Shown here: positions 51,132-59,756 of the stretch, in pieces | How the letters are laid out: each line of letters begins with the position of its first letter | How positions within the stretch are numbered: the first letter of the stretch is position 1 | Origin: a virus | IMG/VR virus record: IMGVR_UViG_3300020215_000050 | Coordinates: 1-64,000 of that record | DNA: 64,000 nt | Direction: 5' to 3' (one strand) | Position numbers and translations under genes: made by a program | Notes under the pieces: model-generated | The model's database searches: none | What the model saw: the letters and a program-made list of their open reading frames with translations, nothing else | Told to the model about the DNA's origin: nothing

Positions 51132-51720
51132 CGAGGGAGGCCTGCTCGGCGTCGTCGACCCGCTTGCCCTGCCTCTTCTGGCGGTTCTCCTCCTCCTTCG
51201 CCTCGAAGTTCCGGACGAGCTCGCTCATGTAGGGGTTGGCCAAGTTCTTCTCCGCGCCGGCCGAGCCCGTGGGTCTACCGTCCTGCTCCTGGTCGATCAG
51301 GTGGGCGTTGTTGATGACGTACGCCTCCGTCGCCTTGTGCTTGATGTAGAGCTGCTTCTTCTCCTTCTGGATCCTCCTCAGGAAGGCCCTCAGGATGATG
51401 AGGCTGAAGTAGCCGAAGGGGTTGGTGCTCTTCGCCGGGTCGAAGTTGTCGATGGCCGAGACGCAGTTCTCGATCGCGTCGCCGACCATGTCTTCCCTGA
51501 ACGGGTAGTTGATGAAGTTGTGCTTGAGCGAGTAGCGGTTCGCGATGAGCCAGAAGCACTCCCCGATGTACTCGGGGATCCTGGGGCGGATCCCGCCCTC
51601 CCTCTCAGCGTCCTCGACGGCGCTCTTGAACTTGACCAGCTCCGTGAACATCTTCTTGTTGTTCACGTAGTGGCGGCTCTCCTTGGGGGGTTTCGCCCCC
51701 ATCTTCGTTTCTTGGGTCAT
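51124..51720 (-). CDS. 55: Late sigma factor gp55, 198 aa
   Basis: Directs host RNA polymerase to NATAAATA late promoters. Landmarks shared with T4 gp55: YVNNKKMF near the N-terminus, the DMVGDAIENCVSAIDNFD region-2-like helix, and NPFGYFSLIILRAFLRRIQKE. The acidic/basic tail would carry the clamp-binding and coactivator contacts. It overlaps gp47 by eight bases. Confidence 0.93.
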   Translation of the reverse strand: MTQETKMGAKPPKESRHYVNNKKMFTELVKFKSAVEDAEREGGIRPRIPEYIGECFWLIANRYSLKHNFINYPFREDMVGDAIENCVSAIDNFDPAKSTNPFGYFSLIILRAFLRRIQKEKKQLYIKHKATEAYVINNAHLIDQEQDGRPTGSAGAEKNLANPYMSELVRNFEAKEEENRQKRQGKRVDDAEQASLDD

Positions 51721-51976
51721 CCGACCTCTCTGTCCATCCGGACCGTCGAGACTATGGGTACACAGCTGATTCGCTGGGAGTCAAACAAAAATGTGCCAAA
51801 AATCGACCTTAAATTGGTATAACCTTCCTACGGGAATTTGTGATCGAGGCCCGGTTCAACCACCGCCGGCGATTAACGCGAGTTAACTTGACAAGGCTTC
51901 ATCCAATGTTTACTCGGCGCGCCAGCGACGGGCGCGGAATAGATCAGGGTCCGCTCAAGGAACATCAATCAAGCTT
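51721..51976 (-). other. Intergenic gap between UvsW and gp55
   Basis: About 255 bases without a supported gene. Only the promoter at 51755-51784 can be defined. A 30-codon frame here has no ribosome site. Some short inverted repeats are visible, but no terminator. Confidence 0.5.
51755..51784 (-). promoter_or_regulatory. Sigma70-like promoter for gp55
   Basis: TTGACT in an A-rich context, 18 bases, TACCCA (weak -10) on the minus strand, with a 30-base leader ending AGAGAGG before the gp55 ATG. It would drive gp55, gp47, gp46 and the methyltransferase. Confidence 0.45.
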
Positions 51977-53542
51977 CTAGAAACCTTCATCGAGTGCTTC
52001 ATTGAACTCCTTGTCGTCGAAAGAGAAGCCAGTTCCCCCGGCTTTGCTGACAGTACCGTCCCAGGCCCCGATGAGGTCGACGTCGACGAAGCGGTACTTG
52101 AACCCCTCCCGGCCGTACTGCTCAATCCTTGACTCCATCTGCCGCCACGTGAGATTGTTCCACTTCTTCCAGCGGAGGTCGTCGGCGACGTCCCAGACGG
52201 TGCAGCGGCTCTTGCCCTCGGCCGTCCTCAGCCCGCGACCGATCGACTGGAGGAGCCGGATCTTGGACCTGAACGGGGAGGCGAAGACGACGTGGTGAAG
52301 CCTGCGAATGTTTATCCCAGTGGAAAAGACGCCGTAGCTGGCGACGGTCACGCACCCGTCGGAAAGCTCGACGGCGCGTCGGATCTCCTCTCGCTCCTCC
52401 TTCGACACCCCTCCGTGTACGAAGTGTGTCTCGGGTCCAAGGGCCTCTACGAGAACTTCCCCCTGAAGCTTCACCAGCCTGAACAGGACGAGCACGTTGC
52501 CCTTAAGTCCCTTGACCAGGTCTGCGATCATGCGGACGCGGCCCTGGTGGCCGACGATGGTGCGCATCTCCTCCTGAAAGGCATGCCTGTCTCCAAGCTT
52601 CTTGGCGGCCATGACCCCCGCGTAGTTAAGCTTACGGACGTTCTCGCTGTAGCGTGCACGAACTACGTTGACCTCAAGCTTGGCGACGAAGCCCTGGTCC
52701 ATCAGGGTCTTTGTGTCGACCTCCTTGATCAGTGGACCAAACAGGCCCTCGAGCACCATCAGGTGGACCTTGGAGCCGTCGAGGGATCCGGTAAAGCCGT
52801 GACGGAAGCGGACCTCGTTGGCCTTCTCCATGATGCCCTGCAGGGACTTGGCGTCAAACCCATGGGCCTCGTCTCCTATTATACACCCAAACTGGTTGAA
52901 CCATGGCCGGGGAAGCTTGTAGACGCTCTGCCAGGTGGTAACCACGTATGGCCCCTTTCCTTCGACGTCCTTTGGAACCCCCCCAACTATCTGATAGGGG
53001 TCGACCCTGCCGCCGGAGTAGTCCGCGAAGTCGCCGGCCATCTGAGTTACGAGGCCCTTGTTGGGGACGATGACGAGGGAGGGCCTACCTGTCGTCTGCG
53101 CGTAGTGGCTGCAGAGGGCGTAGATGATGATGCTCTTGCCCGAGGAGGTGGGGGAGATGACTAGCGACCGGTCCCGCTCGAGGCACTTCCGGATCGTCAC
53201 CATCTGGTAGTCGCGCTTCTCGAACGCCGACCTCACCGCCTGCGACCACCAGGTCTCGTCAAGCTTGTAGCCGACGGGGTACAGCTCGGGGTCGATCCTC
53301 AGCTCGTAGCGACGCTGCCGGCAGAACTCGACGAGCCGGTAGATGTTGCCCCGGTAGAGCATGCGGAGGAGGGGGTTGAACAGCCGGATCTTGCCGTCCC
53401 ACACGCCGAGCTTGACCTTGGGGCTCCACTTGGCGCCGGGCACTTCGAACGTGAAGAGGTCCGCGAGCTCCTGGGCTATTCCGTCGTCGCACTCAACGAA
53501 GCAGAATGTCTCGTCGACGCGACGGACGTCTACGACGTCCAA
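51977..53542 (-). CDS. uvsW: DNA/RNA helicase UvsW, 521 aa
   Basis: Superfamily 2 helicase that remodels recombination and replication intermediates and unwinds origin R-loops in T4. SPTSSGKS (Walker A), IIGDEAHGF (DEAH box), GFTGSLDG (motif III), and late motif VI SIGRGLRT. N-terminal DNA-binding domain of about 100 residues. TTG start at 53542 overlaps the small gene upstream. Length close to T4 UvsW. Confidence 0.95.
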   Translation of the reverse strand: MDVVDVRRVDETFCFVECDDGIAQELADLFTFEVPGAKWSPKVKLGVWDGKIRLFNPLLRMLYRGNIYRLVEFCRQRRYELRIDPELYPVGYKLDETWWSQAVRSAFEKRDYQMVTIRKCLERDRSLVISPTSSGKSIIIYALCSHYAQTTGRPSLVIVPNKGLVTQMAGDFADYSGGRVDPYQIVGGVPKDVEGKGPYVVTTWQSVYKLPRPWFNQFGCIIGDEAHGFDAKSLQGIMEKANEVRFRHGFTGSLDGSKVHLMVLEGLFGPLIKEVDTKTLMDQGFVAKLEVNVVRARYSENVRKLNYAGVMAAKKLGDRHAFQEEMRTIVGHQGRVRMIADLVKGLKGNVLVLFRLVKLQGEVLVEALGPETHFVHGGVSKEEREEIRRAVELSDGCVTVASYGVFSTGINIRRLHHVVFASPFRSKIRLLQSIGRGLRTAEGKSRCTVWDVADDLRWKKWNNLTWRQMESRIEQYGREGFKYRFVDVDLIGAWDGTVSKAGGTGFSFDDKEFNEALDEGF

Positions 53543-53709
53543 TTACCGGGATCCGCCTTCATCTTCTTGTAGACGAAGTGAGGTCGGATCTCCTTCCTGT
53601 AGCGGAGGTACCAGAGCGTGTCGCCCCACCGCCAGGCGACGATGAAGCCGTCGCTCCTGGGGTGGACGTTGAGGCCCGTTCTGTAGGTGTGCTCGCCGAT
53701 GTGGATCAT
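53530..53709 (-). CDS. Hypothetical protein, 59 aa
   Basis: Product starts MIHIGEHTYRTG; aromatic, beta-rich, basic. The ATG overlaps the UvsY stop (ATGA) and the end overlaps the UvsW start by 13 bases. Unknown. Confidence 0.6.
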   Translation of the reverse strand: MIHIGEHTYRTGLNVHPRSDGFIVAWRWGDTLWYLRYRKEIRPHFVYKKMKADPGNWTS

Positions 53710-54143
53710 GATATGCCGGCCTTGAAGAGGAGGTACTTTACGGCGTTGCCGATGGTAAAGCTTCGGCTATTTATCGAGTGCACGATGGATTCGAGGAGCT
53801 TCACCTTCTCCTGCTGGAGGCCGATCCTGAGGTTGAGCTGGATCATGTCGTCGTCCGCGGCGAGGTACATGTCGACGTCGTTCTTCAGCACCCTCTTCCG
53901 CTCGGGCTCCCAGCCCCTCTCCTTGAGCTCGTCGACGGACATCATGCCCGTCAGCCTCTCCCACTTGGCGAGGCGGAGCCTGTCCCGGTCGGCCTCCAGG
54001 TTGCGCATGATCATGCGCTCCTCGGAGAGGAACCTGCTGTACTTGGCGTGGAGTCGGGGGATGTCGCGGGAGTGGTCGTCGAGGCGGTCGGCCTCTATGA
54101 CGGCGTCCTTCGCCCACTCATTGTTTATTTCGTCTAACCGCAC
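53706..54143 (-). CDS. uvsY: Recombination mediator UvsY, 145 aa
   Basis: Loads UvsX on gp32-covered ssDNA. GTG start. The MRLDEINNEWAKDAVIEAD opening and INSRSFTIGNAVKY end align with T4 UvsY (137 aa). It sits with uvsW in the same order as in T4. Confidence 0.9.
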   Translation of the reverse strand: MRLDEINNEWAKDAVIEADRLDDHSRDIPRLHAKYSRFLSEERMIMRNLEADRDRLRLAKWERLTGMMSVDELKERGWEPERKRVLKNDVDMYLAADDDMIQLNLRIGLQQEKVKLLESIVHSINSRSFTIGNAVKYLLFKAGIS

Positions 54144-54249
54144 GTCGAAACATCGATCTCATGCTGGGGAATACGATGACCTTGGCCCTCGGCCCGCGCT
54201 TCCGACGGGACTTCTTGTACGGCTTGGGGAACTGAACGACGACGCCCAT
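54118..54249 (-). CDS. 43-residue basic protein upstream of UvsY
   Basis: Frame with GTGGAGG ribosome site, product starting MGVVVQFPKPYKK, one third Lys/Arg. Overlaps the UvsY start by 26 bases. First gene behind the promoter at 54272. Confidence 0.55.
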   Translation of the reverse strand: MGVVVQFPKPYKKSRRKRGPRAKVIVFPSMRSMFRRAVRRNKQ

Positions 54250-54271
54250 GCGACCTCCACTATACCCGTAC

Positions 54272-54301
54272 AGCCTAAGCAGGCGCCGAGCCGAAAGTCA
54301 A
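54272..54301 (-). promoter_or_regulatory. Sigma70-like promoter for uvsY-uvsW operon
   Basis: TTGACT, 18 bases, TAGGCT on the minus strand, just after the 54310 gene. Confidence 0.55.
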
Positions 54302-54309
54302 ATTAAATT

Positions 54310-54855
54310 CTAAGGCTCGCGGAGCCACTCGTAGGTGTAGTGTCGAATCTTGAACACGACCGTGGCCTTCTGGATCTCCGACTCGGGCGCCTCGGAGGTG
54401 CCCTCGAGGCCGGTCAGCGAGGTCGGCCAGATGTCCCAGAAGTGGATCTCGTAGTTGGGGTTCTTGGCCGACGTCAGGATCATCAGCGTGGCGTCCGACT
54501 TGACGCCCTCGCCGCTCGCCCTCTGCATCCTGCTGAAGTCCCGATCGGAGAGGACCTTGTACTGGTCGTAGTCCGTCGGGTGGCCCAGGTACGTCATCCA
54601 GTCGACGATCTCCAGGTAGTTCTTCAGGTCCTCGTCGACGTTGAACGTGATGCTCAGGTCGCCGTACCACAGCTTGTCGCCGGGCTCGGGGATCGGGTTG
54701 AGCTGGGTCGTCCTCTGGACGGGGTTGACGGCGTAGCTCGGGAACTGGTAGCGGCTGACGAAGAAGGTGACGTTGGGCGCCCGCTTGAGGAGGAAGCGGA
54801 AGTTCTGGTTCGTCAGGAAGTTGATGTTCGTCGGCTGACGGGTGAGCGCGGGCAT
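54310..54855 (-). CDS. Tail tube-fold structural protein (gp3/gp19-like), 181 aa
   Basis: Pattern of the T4 tail-tube fold: FPSYAVNPVQ..., PGDKLWYGDLSITFNVDED, LEIVDWMTYLG, then HFWDIWPTSLTGLEG and a final beta strand. The position between gp23 and uvsY fits gp3 (tail completion/sheath stabiliser) in marine T4-like phages; gp19 would normally lie beyond gp20. A late motif only six bases before the ATG implies a nearly leaderless mRNA. Confidence 0.65.
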   Translation of the reverse strand: MPALTRQPTNINFLTNQNFRFLLKRAPNVTFFVSRYQFPSYAVNPVQRTTQLNPIPEPGDKLWYGDLSITFNVDEDLKNYLEIVDWMTYLGHPTDYDQYKVLSDRDFSRMQRASGEGVKSDATLMILTSAKNPNYEIHFWDIWPTSLTGLEGTSEAPESEIQKATVVFKIRHYTYEWLREP

Positions 54856-54860
54856 GCCGC

Positions 54861-54867
54861 TATTTAG
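54861..54867 (-). promoter_or_regulatory. Late promoter motif abutting the tail gene
   Basis: CTAAATA on the minus strand, five to six bases before the ATG at 54855. Confidence 0.45.
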
Positions 54868-54868
54868 G

Positions 54869-55042
54869 TCACTTCTCGGAAGCGGAGAGTGGGATGTCGG
54901 CCTGGAGCTGCTCGAGCTGCATCCGCTCCACCCGGTACTCCACGACCTCGTTCACCGCGACGTTGGTGATCGAGGACCCTATGGCCATGCTCAAGGCCCC
55001 GAGCACGATGAGGACGAGGAGCTGCTTGGTAGTTAGAAACAT
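54869..55042 (-). CDS. Single-span membrane protein, 57 aa
   Basis: Product starts MFLTTKQLLVLIVLG; N-terminal transmembrane helix then an acidic helix. AGAGAGG precedes the ATG. It lies with another membrane protein between gp23 and the tail gene. Confidence 0.6.
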   Translation of the reverse strand: MFLTTKQLLVLIVLGALSMAIGSSITNVAVNEVVEYRVERMQLEQLQADIPLSASEK

Positions 55043-55052
55043 GGCGACCTCT

Positions 55053-55298
55053 CTAGCCGGCCTGGGCGGTGAGGAATGCCCAGAGCTTGTTTGCGAGCAT
55101 CACGATGGCGCCGGTGAAGAGGCCGACGATCGCGACGAGCATCTTCCAGGAGCCCTTGGCCCCCGAGATGGTGTCCCGGATCTCCCTGACGTCCGCCGCT
55201 ATGGCCTTGATCTCCGCCTCGAGCTGATCGAGGCGACCGCCGTGGGAGGCGAGCTCCCTGTGGATGGCGATGTCGCCGTCCTTGTCCTTGTCAGCCAT
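55053..55298 (-). CDS. Coiled-coil protein with C-terminal membrane helix, 81 aa
   Basis: Acidic start, helical coiled-coil centre, one transmembrane helix at about 54-74. Such tail-anchored proteins occur in phage lysis and membrane roles. Follows the gp23 terminator. Confidence 0.6.
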   Translation of the reverse strand: MADKDKDGDIAIHRELASHGGRLDQLEAEIKAIAADVREIRDTISGAKGSWKMLVAIVGLFTGAIVMLANKLWAFLTAQAG

Positions 55299-55317
55299 CG
55301 GTCCCCTTTAGATACAA

Positions 55318-55343
55318 GAGAGGGGGAGGTTTGACCCTCCCCC
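55318..55343 (-). terminator. Terminator after major capsid gene
   Basis: GGGGGAGG/CCTCCCCC stem with a six-base loop, then TCTCTTGTAT on the minus strand. Confidence 0.65.
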
Positions 55344-55405
55344 ACAGTTTAATGTAGTGCGCTTTCCTTCTTAACCGGAGCCTACGTCCGGCTGACTCGT
55401 CCTCG

Positions 55406-56776
55406 TTAGAGGATGTTGTCGACGAGGACCCTTCTGTAGTAGACGTTGGAGTCCTTGATCAGCGTAGCCGCCATGGAGCCAACCGCGCCGTTGAGGACGC
55501 CCAGGGAGAATGGGTTCTGAGCCATTGCGTACCTGGTCTTGAAGCCGATTGCAGGCTGGAAGGTGTCGAAGGAGACGGCCCTCAGCATCTGCAGCGGGAC
55601 GTACGGGCAGTAGAACAGGCCGGCGTCCATCGGGGTGGAACCCTTGTAGCCGATCGTCATGTAGTTGCCCGTCGCGTACGGGTCGATGTAGACCCTGAAC
55701 CGCTTGAAGGCGATTCCCGCGAACGTGTTGCCCGTGTCATCGACGGTCATGCTCGACGTGATCGCCGGCGTGTAGTCGATGGCGCCCGCCATCTGGAGGG
55801 CGGAGGCGACGTTGGAGGAGCAGATGACGATGTTGCCCTTTCCGCGCCTGGTCTCCTTGGCGATCTGGTTGGCCTCGAGGTCCATGAAGAACGCCAGGCC
55901 CTTGAACTTCTCGCCCAGCCACCTGCCGTTGGCGTCGGTGTCGAGGTCGAAGCGTCCGACCGTGGTGGTGCCGGAAGCGGCGCCCCTCTTGGCCGTGATG
56001 TTGATCGTCCTGATGAGCTCTCGGTTGATCTCGGCGACGATCTCGGTCGAGAGGATGCCCGCGAGCTCCTTCTCGGCGTCGAGGCCGTGGACCGCCTTGA
56101 GGTCCTGTGCGAGCTCGATCGAGTACTGGGCCTTCAGGGCGCGGCCGTTGGCCGTGACCGTCATCTTGTCGATGGTGAAGGCCATCTCAGGGAAGGCAAC
56201 GTTGCCGGAGCTACCCAGAGCTTCGAGCTGCAGGGTGGCCATGGCGTCGCCGTAGTTGTAGATGCCGGTCTGGGCGAGGTTCGCCGTGCCGGTCGTGGTG
56301 TTGCCCGGGTAGCCGCCGACGTGCTTGTCGCCCAGGGTGTTGGCACCGGCCACCACCGAGGAGAAGCTCGTGTTAGGCTCGTCGTAGAAGGCCTCGTCGC
56401 CAGTCGTGTTGCTGTAGAGGGCCCTCAGGGCGAAGATGAGACCCGACGGGCCCGTCATCGGCTGCACGCCGGCGACGTCGTATGCCATCAGGTTGGGCAT
56501 GCTCCTGCGGAGCAGGGTGATGAGGACGGGGTCCTGATACTCGATCTGGCCGCCGCCCCAGTTGTTGGTGGGCGCGTCCTCGGTCAGGGACATCCTGTTG
56601 TACTTACCGGAGGTCTTGAGGTCCTTCTCGGTGTTCTCCAGGAGCTGGGCGACCGTGGCTGCCCTCCACCTGTCCGGCTTGCCGAAGCTGTCCTTGATCG
56701 GCTCAAAGGCGCTATCCTCAAGCAGATCCTTCCACTTGCCGATGAGCTCCTCGTTGATGGTGAACTGGGACTCCAT
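55406..56776 (-). CDS. 23: Major capsid protein gp23, 456 aa
   Basis: HK97-fold capsid subunit of the T4 type, recognised by the QDPVLITLLRRSMPNLMAYD block, GPSGLIFALRA, and the C-terminal IGFKTRYAMAQNP segment. A prohead-protease site RMSLTE|DAPT after residue 66 corresponds to the E65|A66 cut of T4 gp23, leaving a mature shell protein of about 390 residues. T4 gp23 has 521 residues. It has a late promoter, AAAGGGGA ribosome site and terminator of its own. No gp24 vertex paralogue is seen nearby. Confidence 0.97.
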   Translation of the reverse strand: MESQFTINEELIGKWKDLLEDSAFEPIKDSFGKPDRWRAATVAQLLENTEKDLKTSGKYNRMSLTEDAPTNNWGGGQIEYQDPVLITLLRRSMPNLMAYDVAGVQPMTGPSGLIFALRALYSNTTGDEAFYDEPNTSFSSVVAGANTLGDKHVGGYPGNTTTGTANLAQTGIYNYGDAMATLQLEALGSSGNVAFPEMAFTIDKMTVTANGRALKAQYSIELAQDLKAVHGLDAEKELAGILSTEIVAEINRELIRTINITAKRGAASGTTTVGRFDLDTDANGRWLGEKFKGLAFFMDLEANQIAKETRRGKGNIVICSSNVASALQMAGAIDYTPAITSSMTVDDTGNTFAGIAFKRFRVYIDPYATGNYMTIGYKGSTPMDAGLFYCPYVPLQMLRAVSFDTFQPAIGFKTRYAMAQNPFSLGVLNGAVGSMAATLIKDSNVYYRRVLVDNIL

Positions 56777-56810
56777 AGTCGTTTCCCCTTTTGTGTTCTT
56801 ATTGGTTTTT

Positions 56811-56817
56811 ATTTATT
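56811..56817 (-). promoter_or_regulatory. T4-type late promoter for gp23
   Basis: TAATAAATA on the minus strand, 35 bases before the gp23 ATG. Confidence 0.8.
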
Positions 56818-56835
56818 ACCGCAAACTCTTCAGCT

Positions 56836-57576
56836 TTACGCAAGCCTACGAGCGGTGTCGAGATAGGCCTTCATCCGAGGATCGGTCGGCTTCACGACTT
56901 CCTCGTTGATGCTGTCGGTGACCGGGTCCTTCTTCGGCTCTTCGACCTTGGTGAAGATCGACTCCCGGATGGTCGCGACCTTCGCCTTGAAGTCCTCGAC
57001 GTCGGTGTACTTGATCCCCTCGGCGAGGGCCTTGAGCTTCTCGGCCTGGGTGTCCGTCAGTCCGGCTGCCGCCTCGACGACGATGTCGTCGAGCTCGTTC
57101 GCCTCGACCTTCTCGGACAGGTCCATGATCAGCTGGGTCGCCTCGTCGAGCTTCGTCTTGAGCTCCTCGTTCGCGGCCACAAGCTGCTCGACGACGTCGT
57201 TGCCTTCCTCGTCGACCTCGATCCTGTGCTCGGTGAAGAGCTGGGCGAGACCGGACAGGAGGGACTCCGCCATCTCGACCTTCAGGCTGGACTCGATCGC
57301 CAGCTGGTTCTCTTCCTTCCACTGCTCGGCGACGTACGAGAGGTACTTGTCGACGTTCTCCTCGATGCCGGCGACGGCCTCGGCGAGCCTCTTCTCGACT
57401 TCCTCCTCGATCTTCGCCTCTACCTCGGCGCGGACCTCGTCGGCCTTCGCGGAGACAGCAGCTTCGAATACCGTCTTGGCCTTGGTCTTGATCTCCTCGG
57501 AGGCGTCCTCGCCGAACAGGGTGGCGAGCTCCTCGTCGAGGCTGACCTTCTTTACTTCCTTAATCTTCTCGGGCAT
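56836..57576 (-). CDS. 22: Prohead scaffold protein gp22, 246 aa
   Basis: ATG at 57576 follows GGGAG; the upstream TTG frame is not used. Nearly all alpha-helical, Glu/Ala/Lys-rich and acidic, without Cys, as expected for the core scaffold. Several hydrophobic-x-Glu sites would let gp21 digest it. Position between gp21 and gp23 is diagnostic. T4 gp22 has 269 residues. Confidence 0.88.
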   Translation of the reverse strand: MPEKIKEVKKVSLDEELATLFGEDASEEIKTKAKTVFEAAVSAKADEVRAEVEAKIEEEVEKRLAEAVAGIEENVDKYLSYVAEQWKEENQLAIESSLKVEMAESLLSGLAQLFTEHRIEVDEEGNDVVEQLVAANEELKTKLDEATQLIMDLSEKVEANELDDIVVEAAAGLTDTQAEKLKALAEGIKYTDVEDFKAKVATIRESIFTKVEEPKKDPVTDSINEEVVKPTDPRMKAYLDTARRLA

Positions 57577-57605
57577 TGATGCTGCTCCCAACTTTTTGTT
57601 GTGAT

Positions 57606-57612
57606 TATTTAT
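57606..57612 (-). promoter_or_regulatory. T4-type late promoter for gp22
   Basis: CAATAAATA on the minus strand, 30 bases before the gp22 ATG. Confidence 0.78.
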
Positions 57613-57633
57613 TGTACGCGTTTCTTCAGGCCC

Positions 57634-58284
57634 TTAGAAGCTCGAGATGAGCTTCTTCCAGACCCTCAGCTTGGCTTCCTCGAGCTCCCTCGAGCTCTGG
57701 CGCTTGATGAACATCCGGGCGTGCTCGAGGTCGACCTCCTTGAAGGCCCCCCCTTCCCACACCCACTCCTTGCCCTCCATGATGCCGTTCACGAAGGCAT
57801 CGGGGGCGGACGGGTCCGCGACGATGTCGGCCGCGGTGGCGAGGTGGAAGTCGTCCTGGACCTCCATGATGCCGTCCTTACCGGGCTTGAGCGAGCCCAT
57901 GCCGCGGGAGGATACCCCCAGGCGGGCGCCCTCGCCGATCAGCCCCCTGGCGATGTTGCCGTACGGGGTGTCGGTGATCTTGGCCTTGCCGATGAAGTTG
58001 CCGCCGTCCTGGCGGATGGACTTGATGAGGTGGCTCACCCGCTCGAGGTTGATCTGGGGACCGGTCGGGTGCCCCAGCTCGCCGTAGGCCCGTCCCTTCT
58101 GGACGTAGTTCTCGACGTAGCGGTTCACCTCCCGGGCCAGCGTCTGGACGGGGTAGATGCGCTTGTTCCTGTTGGGGATGCCGCCCTGCAGGTAGATGCC
58201 CTCGATGTAGAGGCTCTTCTTACCGTCTGCGGCGGCCTCCTCGATGACCTGGACGTCCTCGGTAAGTTCGGTGATGAGCTTCAT
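57634..58284 (-). CDS. 21: Prohead core protease gp21, 216 aa
   Basis: Serine-type prohead protease of the T4 class. RAYGELGHP carries the likely catalytic His and the later LGVSSRGMGS the catalytic Ser, with IVADPSAPDAFV typical of the family. It matures the head by cutting after hydrophobic-x-Glu. The N-terminus (MKLITELTED) itself holds L-T-E, suggesting self-cleavage. T4 gp21 has 212 residues. Confidence 0.93.
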   Translation of the reverse strand: MKLITELTEDVQVIEEAAADGKKSLYIEGIYLQGGIPNRNKRIYPVQTLAREVNRYVENYVQKGRAYGELGHPTGPQINLERVSHLIKSIRQDGGNFIGKAKITDTPYGNIARGLIGEGARLGVSSRGMGSLKPGKDGIMEVQDDFHLATAADIVADPSAPDAFVNGIMEGKEWVWEGGAFKEVDLEHARMFIKRQSSRELEEAKLRVWKKLISSF

Positions 58285-58285
58285 G

Positions 58286-59134
58286 TTAGTCCCTGTATCC
58301 CCTACCCGCGCGTCTCTTCGCCGCGAGCCGTCTGCGGAGCATGGCCGCAGCGTCGGCGGCGGTACCGTGCCTCTCGGCCTGGCGCTCCTGCTTGAAGCCC
58401 TGCTCGGCCGCCATGTCGTTGCCGTACTTATGCCAGCGCTTCATGTGGAACTCGGACTTGCGCTTCAGGTCGGTCTCGCGCTCGCCGTGCTTCTTCTGCT
58501 TGGCCCACAGCTCCTTGTCCGTCTTGTGACGGATGTTGGGGTTGTTCCGGCCCCGGTACTTCTCGCCGCCGAAGACGGCCTCGCCGATCTCCGTCTCTTC
58601 CCTTGCGAGCTTCTTGGCTGCGGTCCGGACGCCCTTCATGCGGTTGGCGACCTTGCGACCGGCGTCGGCGACCTGCTTATCCAGCCGTTTGCCGACATCC
58701 CACTCGTGGTGCTGATAGGCGAGGCCCGCGGACTTCGCCTTCTCGTGCTTCTTGTCGGTCTGATAGACGGCGCTGTCGGTCGCCTTGCCGATGTACCGGC
58801 TCAGCGTGCCCTTGGAGAGCTCGTTGATCTCGGTCTCTTCCTTGTAGGTGTACTTACTGATGAACGGGTTGCGTCCGCCCCTGCTCTTTGGATATGCCCA
58901 TCCGGCGAGTCGATCGACGGCCTTGGCCACCCCGGCCGTGCGGTTTCGAATCTTCCTCTGGTTGGCCCAGGCGGCGGAGAGGTGCTTCGCGTCCTTGGGG
59001 TCGCGGTAGTCGTAGATCCCCGCGCCGACGCCGTTCTCGAAGTTCTTTCGATTAGCATCTACGTGCGCCCGTTTGACGTACCGACTAAGGGTGCCCTTGG
59101 AGAGCTCCGCGATGTACTGCTTGAAGGTCTTCAC
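58286..59134 (-). CDS. Virion-associated protein with repeated prohead-protease sites, 282 aa
   Basis: GTG start at 59134 behind AGAGGTG gives the capsid-targeting-like N-terminus MKTFKQYIAE. The segment ELSKGTLSRY(V/I) occurs twice, each time right after a hydrophobic-x-Glu site (YIAE, EINE), and a third site IGE follows KLAREETE. Very basic. Probably packed in the prohead and cut by gp21. Related to the 61049 protein. Confidence 0.65.
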   Translation of the reverse strand: MKTFKQYIAELSKGTLSRYVKRAHVDANRKNFENGVGAGIYDYRDPKDAKHLSAAWANQRKIRNRTAGVAKAVDRLAGWAYPKSRGGRNPFISKYTYKEETEINELSKGTLSRYIGKATDSAVYQTDKKHEKAKSAGLAYQHHEWDVGKRLDKQVADAGRKVANRMKGVRTAAKKLAREETEIGEAVFGGEKYRGRNNPNIRHKTDKELWAKQKKHGERETDLKRKSEFHMKRWHKYGNDMAAEQGFKQERQAERHGTAADAAAMLRRRLAAKRRAGRGYRD

Positions 59135-59136
59135 GG

Positions 59137-59718
59137 CTACACCTCTATCTTGTGGTTGTTGGCGGCGGCCCTGAGCTTCTTCGACAGCTCGAGGATGAGG
59201 GTGCCGCCCGTCGAGGCGGTCGTGTTGGCGACGATGGTGCCGCCCCGGAACTCGGTCTCGGCGACCTCCATCGGCCACCAGCCGGAGCCGAACAGCTCCA
59301 TGACCGTGTTGGAGCCGCGCTTGATGATCCAGCCCTGGGACGCCCCGTTCGCGGACCACTTGACCTCCTTGATGTCGACGGCCTCGATCGTCTCCGCGTG
59401 CCTGTAGTCCGTGATCGCGGCGTTGGTGCCCGTGGTCGAGCCGACGACGTTCATGAAGGTCGCGTTCACGACCTGGTTGATCTGGACGACGACGTTGGAG
59501 GTGGAGTTGCCGACGTAGAACATGAAGTCGCCGTTGGCGAACTTGGTCGTGAAGCTCGTGCCCGTGCCGATGACGTTGGCCTGGGTGTCGACGACGGCGA
59601 TCGTGCCCCCCAGGTCCGCCTCTCCGAGGGGCAGGGACAGGTCGGTGAAGGCCAGCGTCACGTTCGAGCTGAGTCGAACCGTGGCGTTCCCGTTCCTCTT
59701 GTTGCTGTAGACTGGCAT
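59137..59718 (-). CDS. Beta-rich virion protein, 193 aa (hypothetical)
   Basis: Thr/Val/Gly/Asn-rich, low charge, few helices, including IGTGTSFTTKFANGDFMFYVG as in some phage neck, decoration or fibre-like proteins. A CATAAGTA late-like motif lies 26 bases upstream. Its place among head genes suggests a structural role. Confidence 0.6.
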   Translation of the reverse strand: MPVYSNKRNGNATVRLSSNVTLAFTDLSLPLGEADLGGTIAVVDTQANVIGTGTSFTTKFANGDFMFYVGNSTSNVVVQINQVVNATFMNVVGSTTGTNAAITDYRHAETIEAVDIKEVKWSANGASQGWIIKRGSNTVMELFGSGWWPMEVAETEFRGGTIVANTTASTGGTLILELSKKLRAAANNHKIEV

Positions 59719-59743
59719 TCTGGGCTTCCCCTATCTTTACCCG

Positions 59744-59751
59744 TACTTATG
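59744..59751 (-). promoter_or_regulatory. Variant late promoter motif
   Basis: CATAAGTA on the minus strand (one change from CATAAATA), 26 bases before the 59718 ATG. Confidence 0.45.
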
Positions 59752-59756
59752 CGCGG

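Noticed and set aside
51871-51963. 30-codon frame after uvsW (start MFLERTLIYS)
   Set aside because: No ribosome site, no coupling beyond proximity to the UvsW stop, and unconvincing composition.
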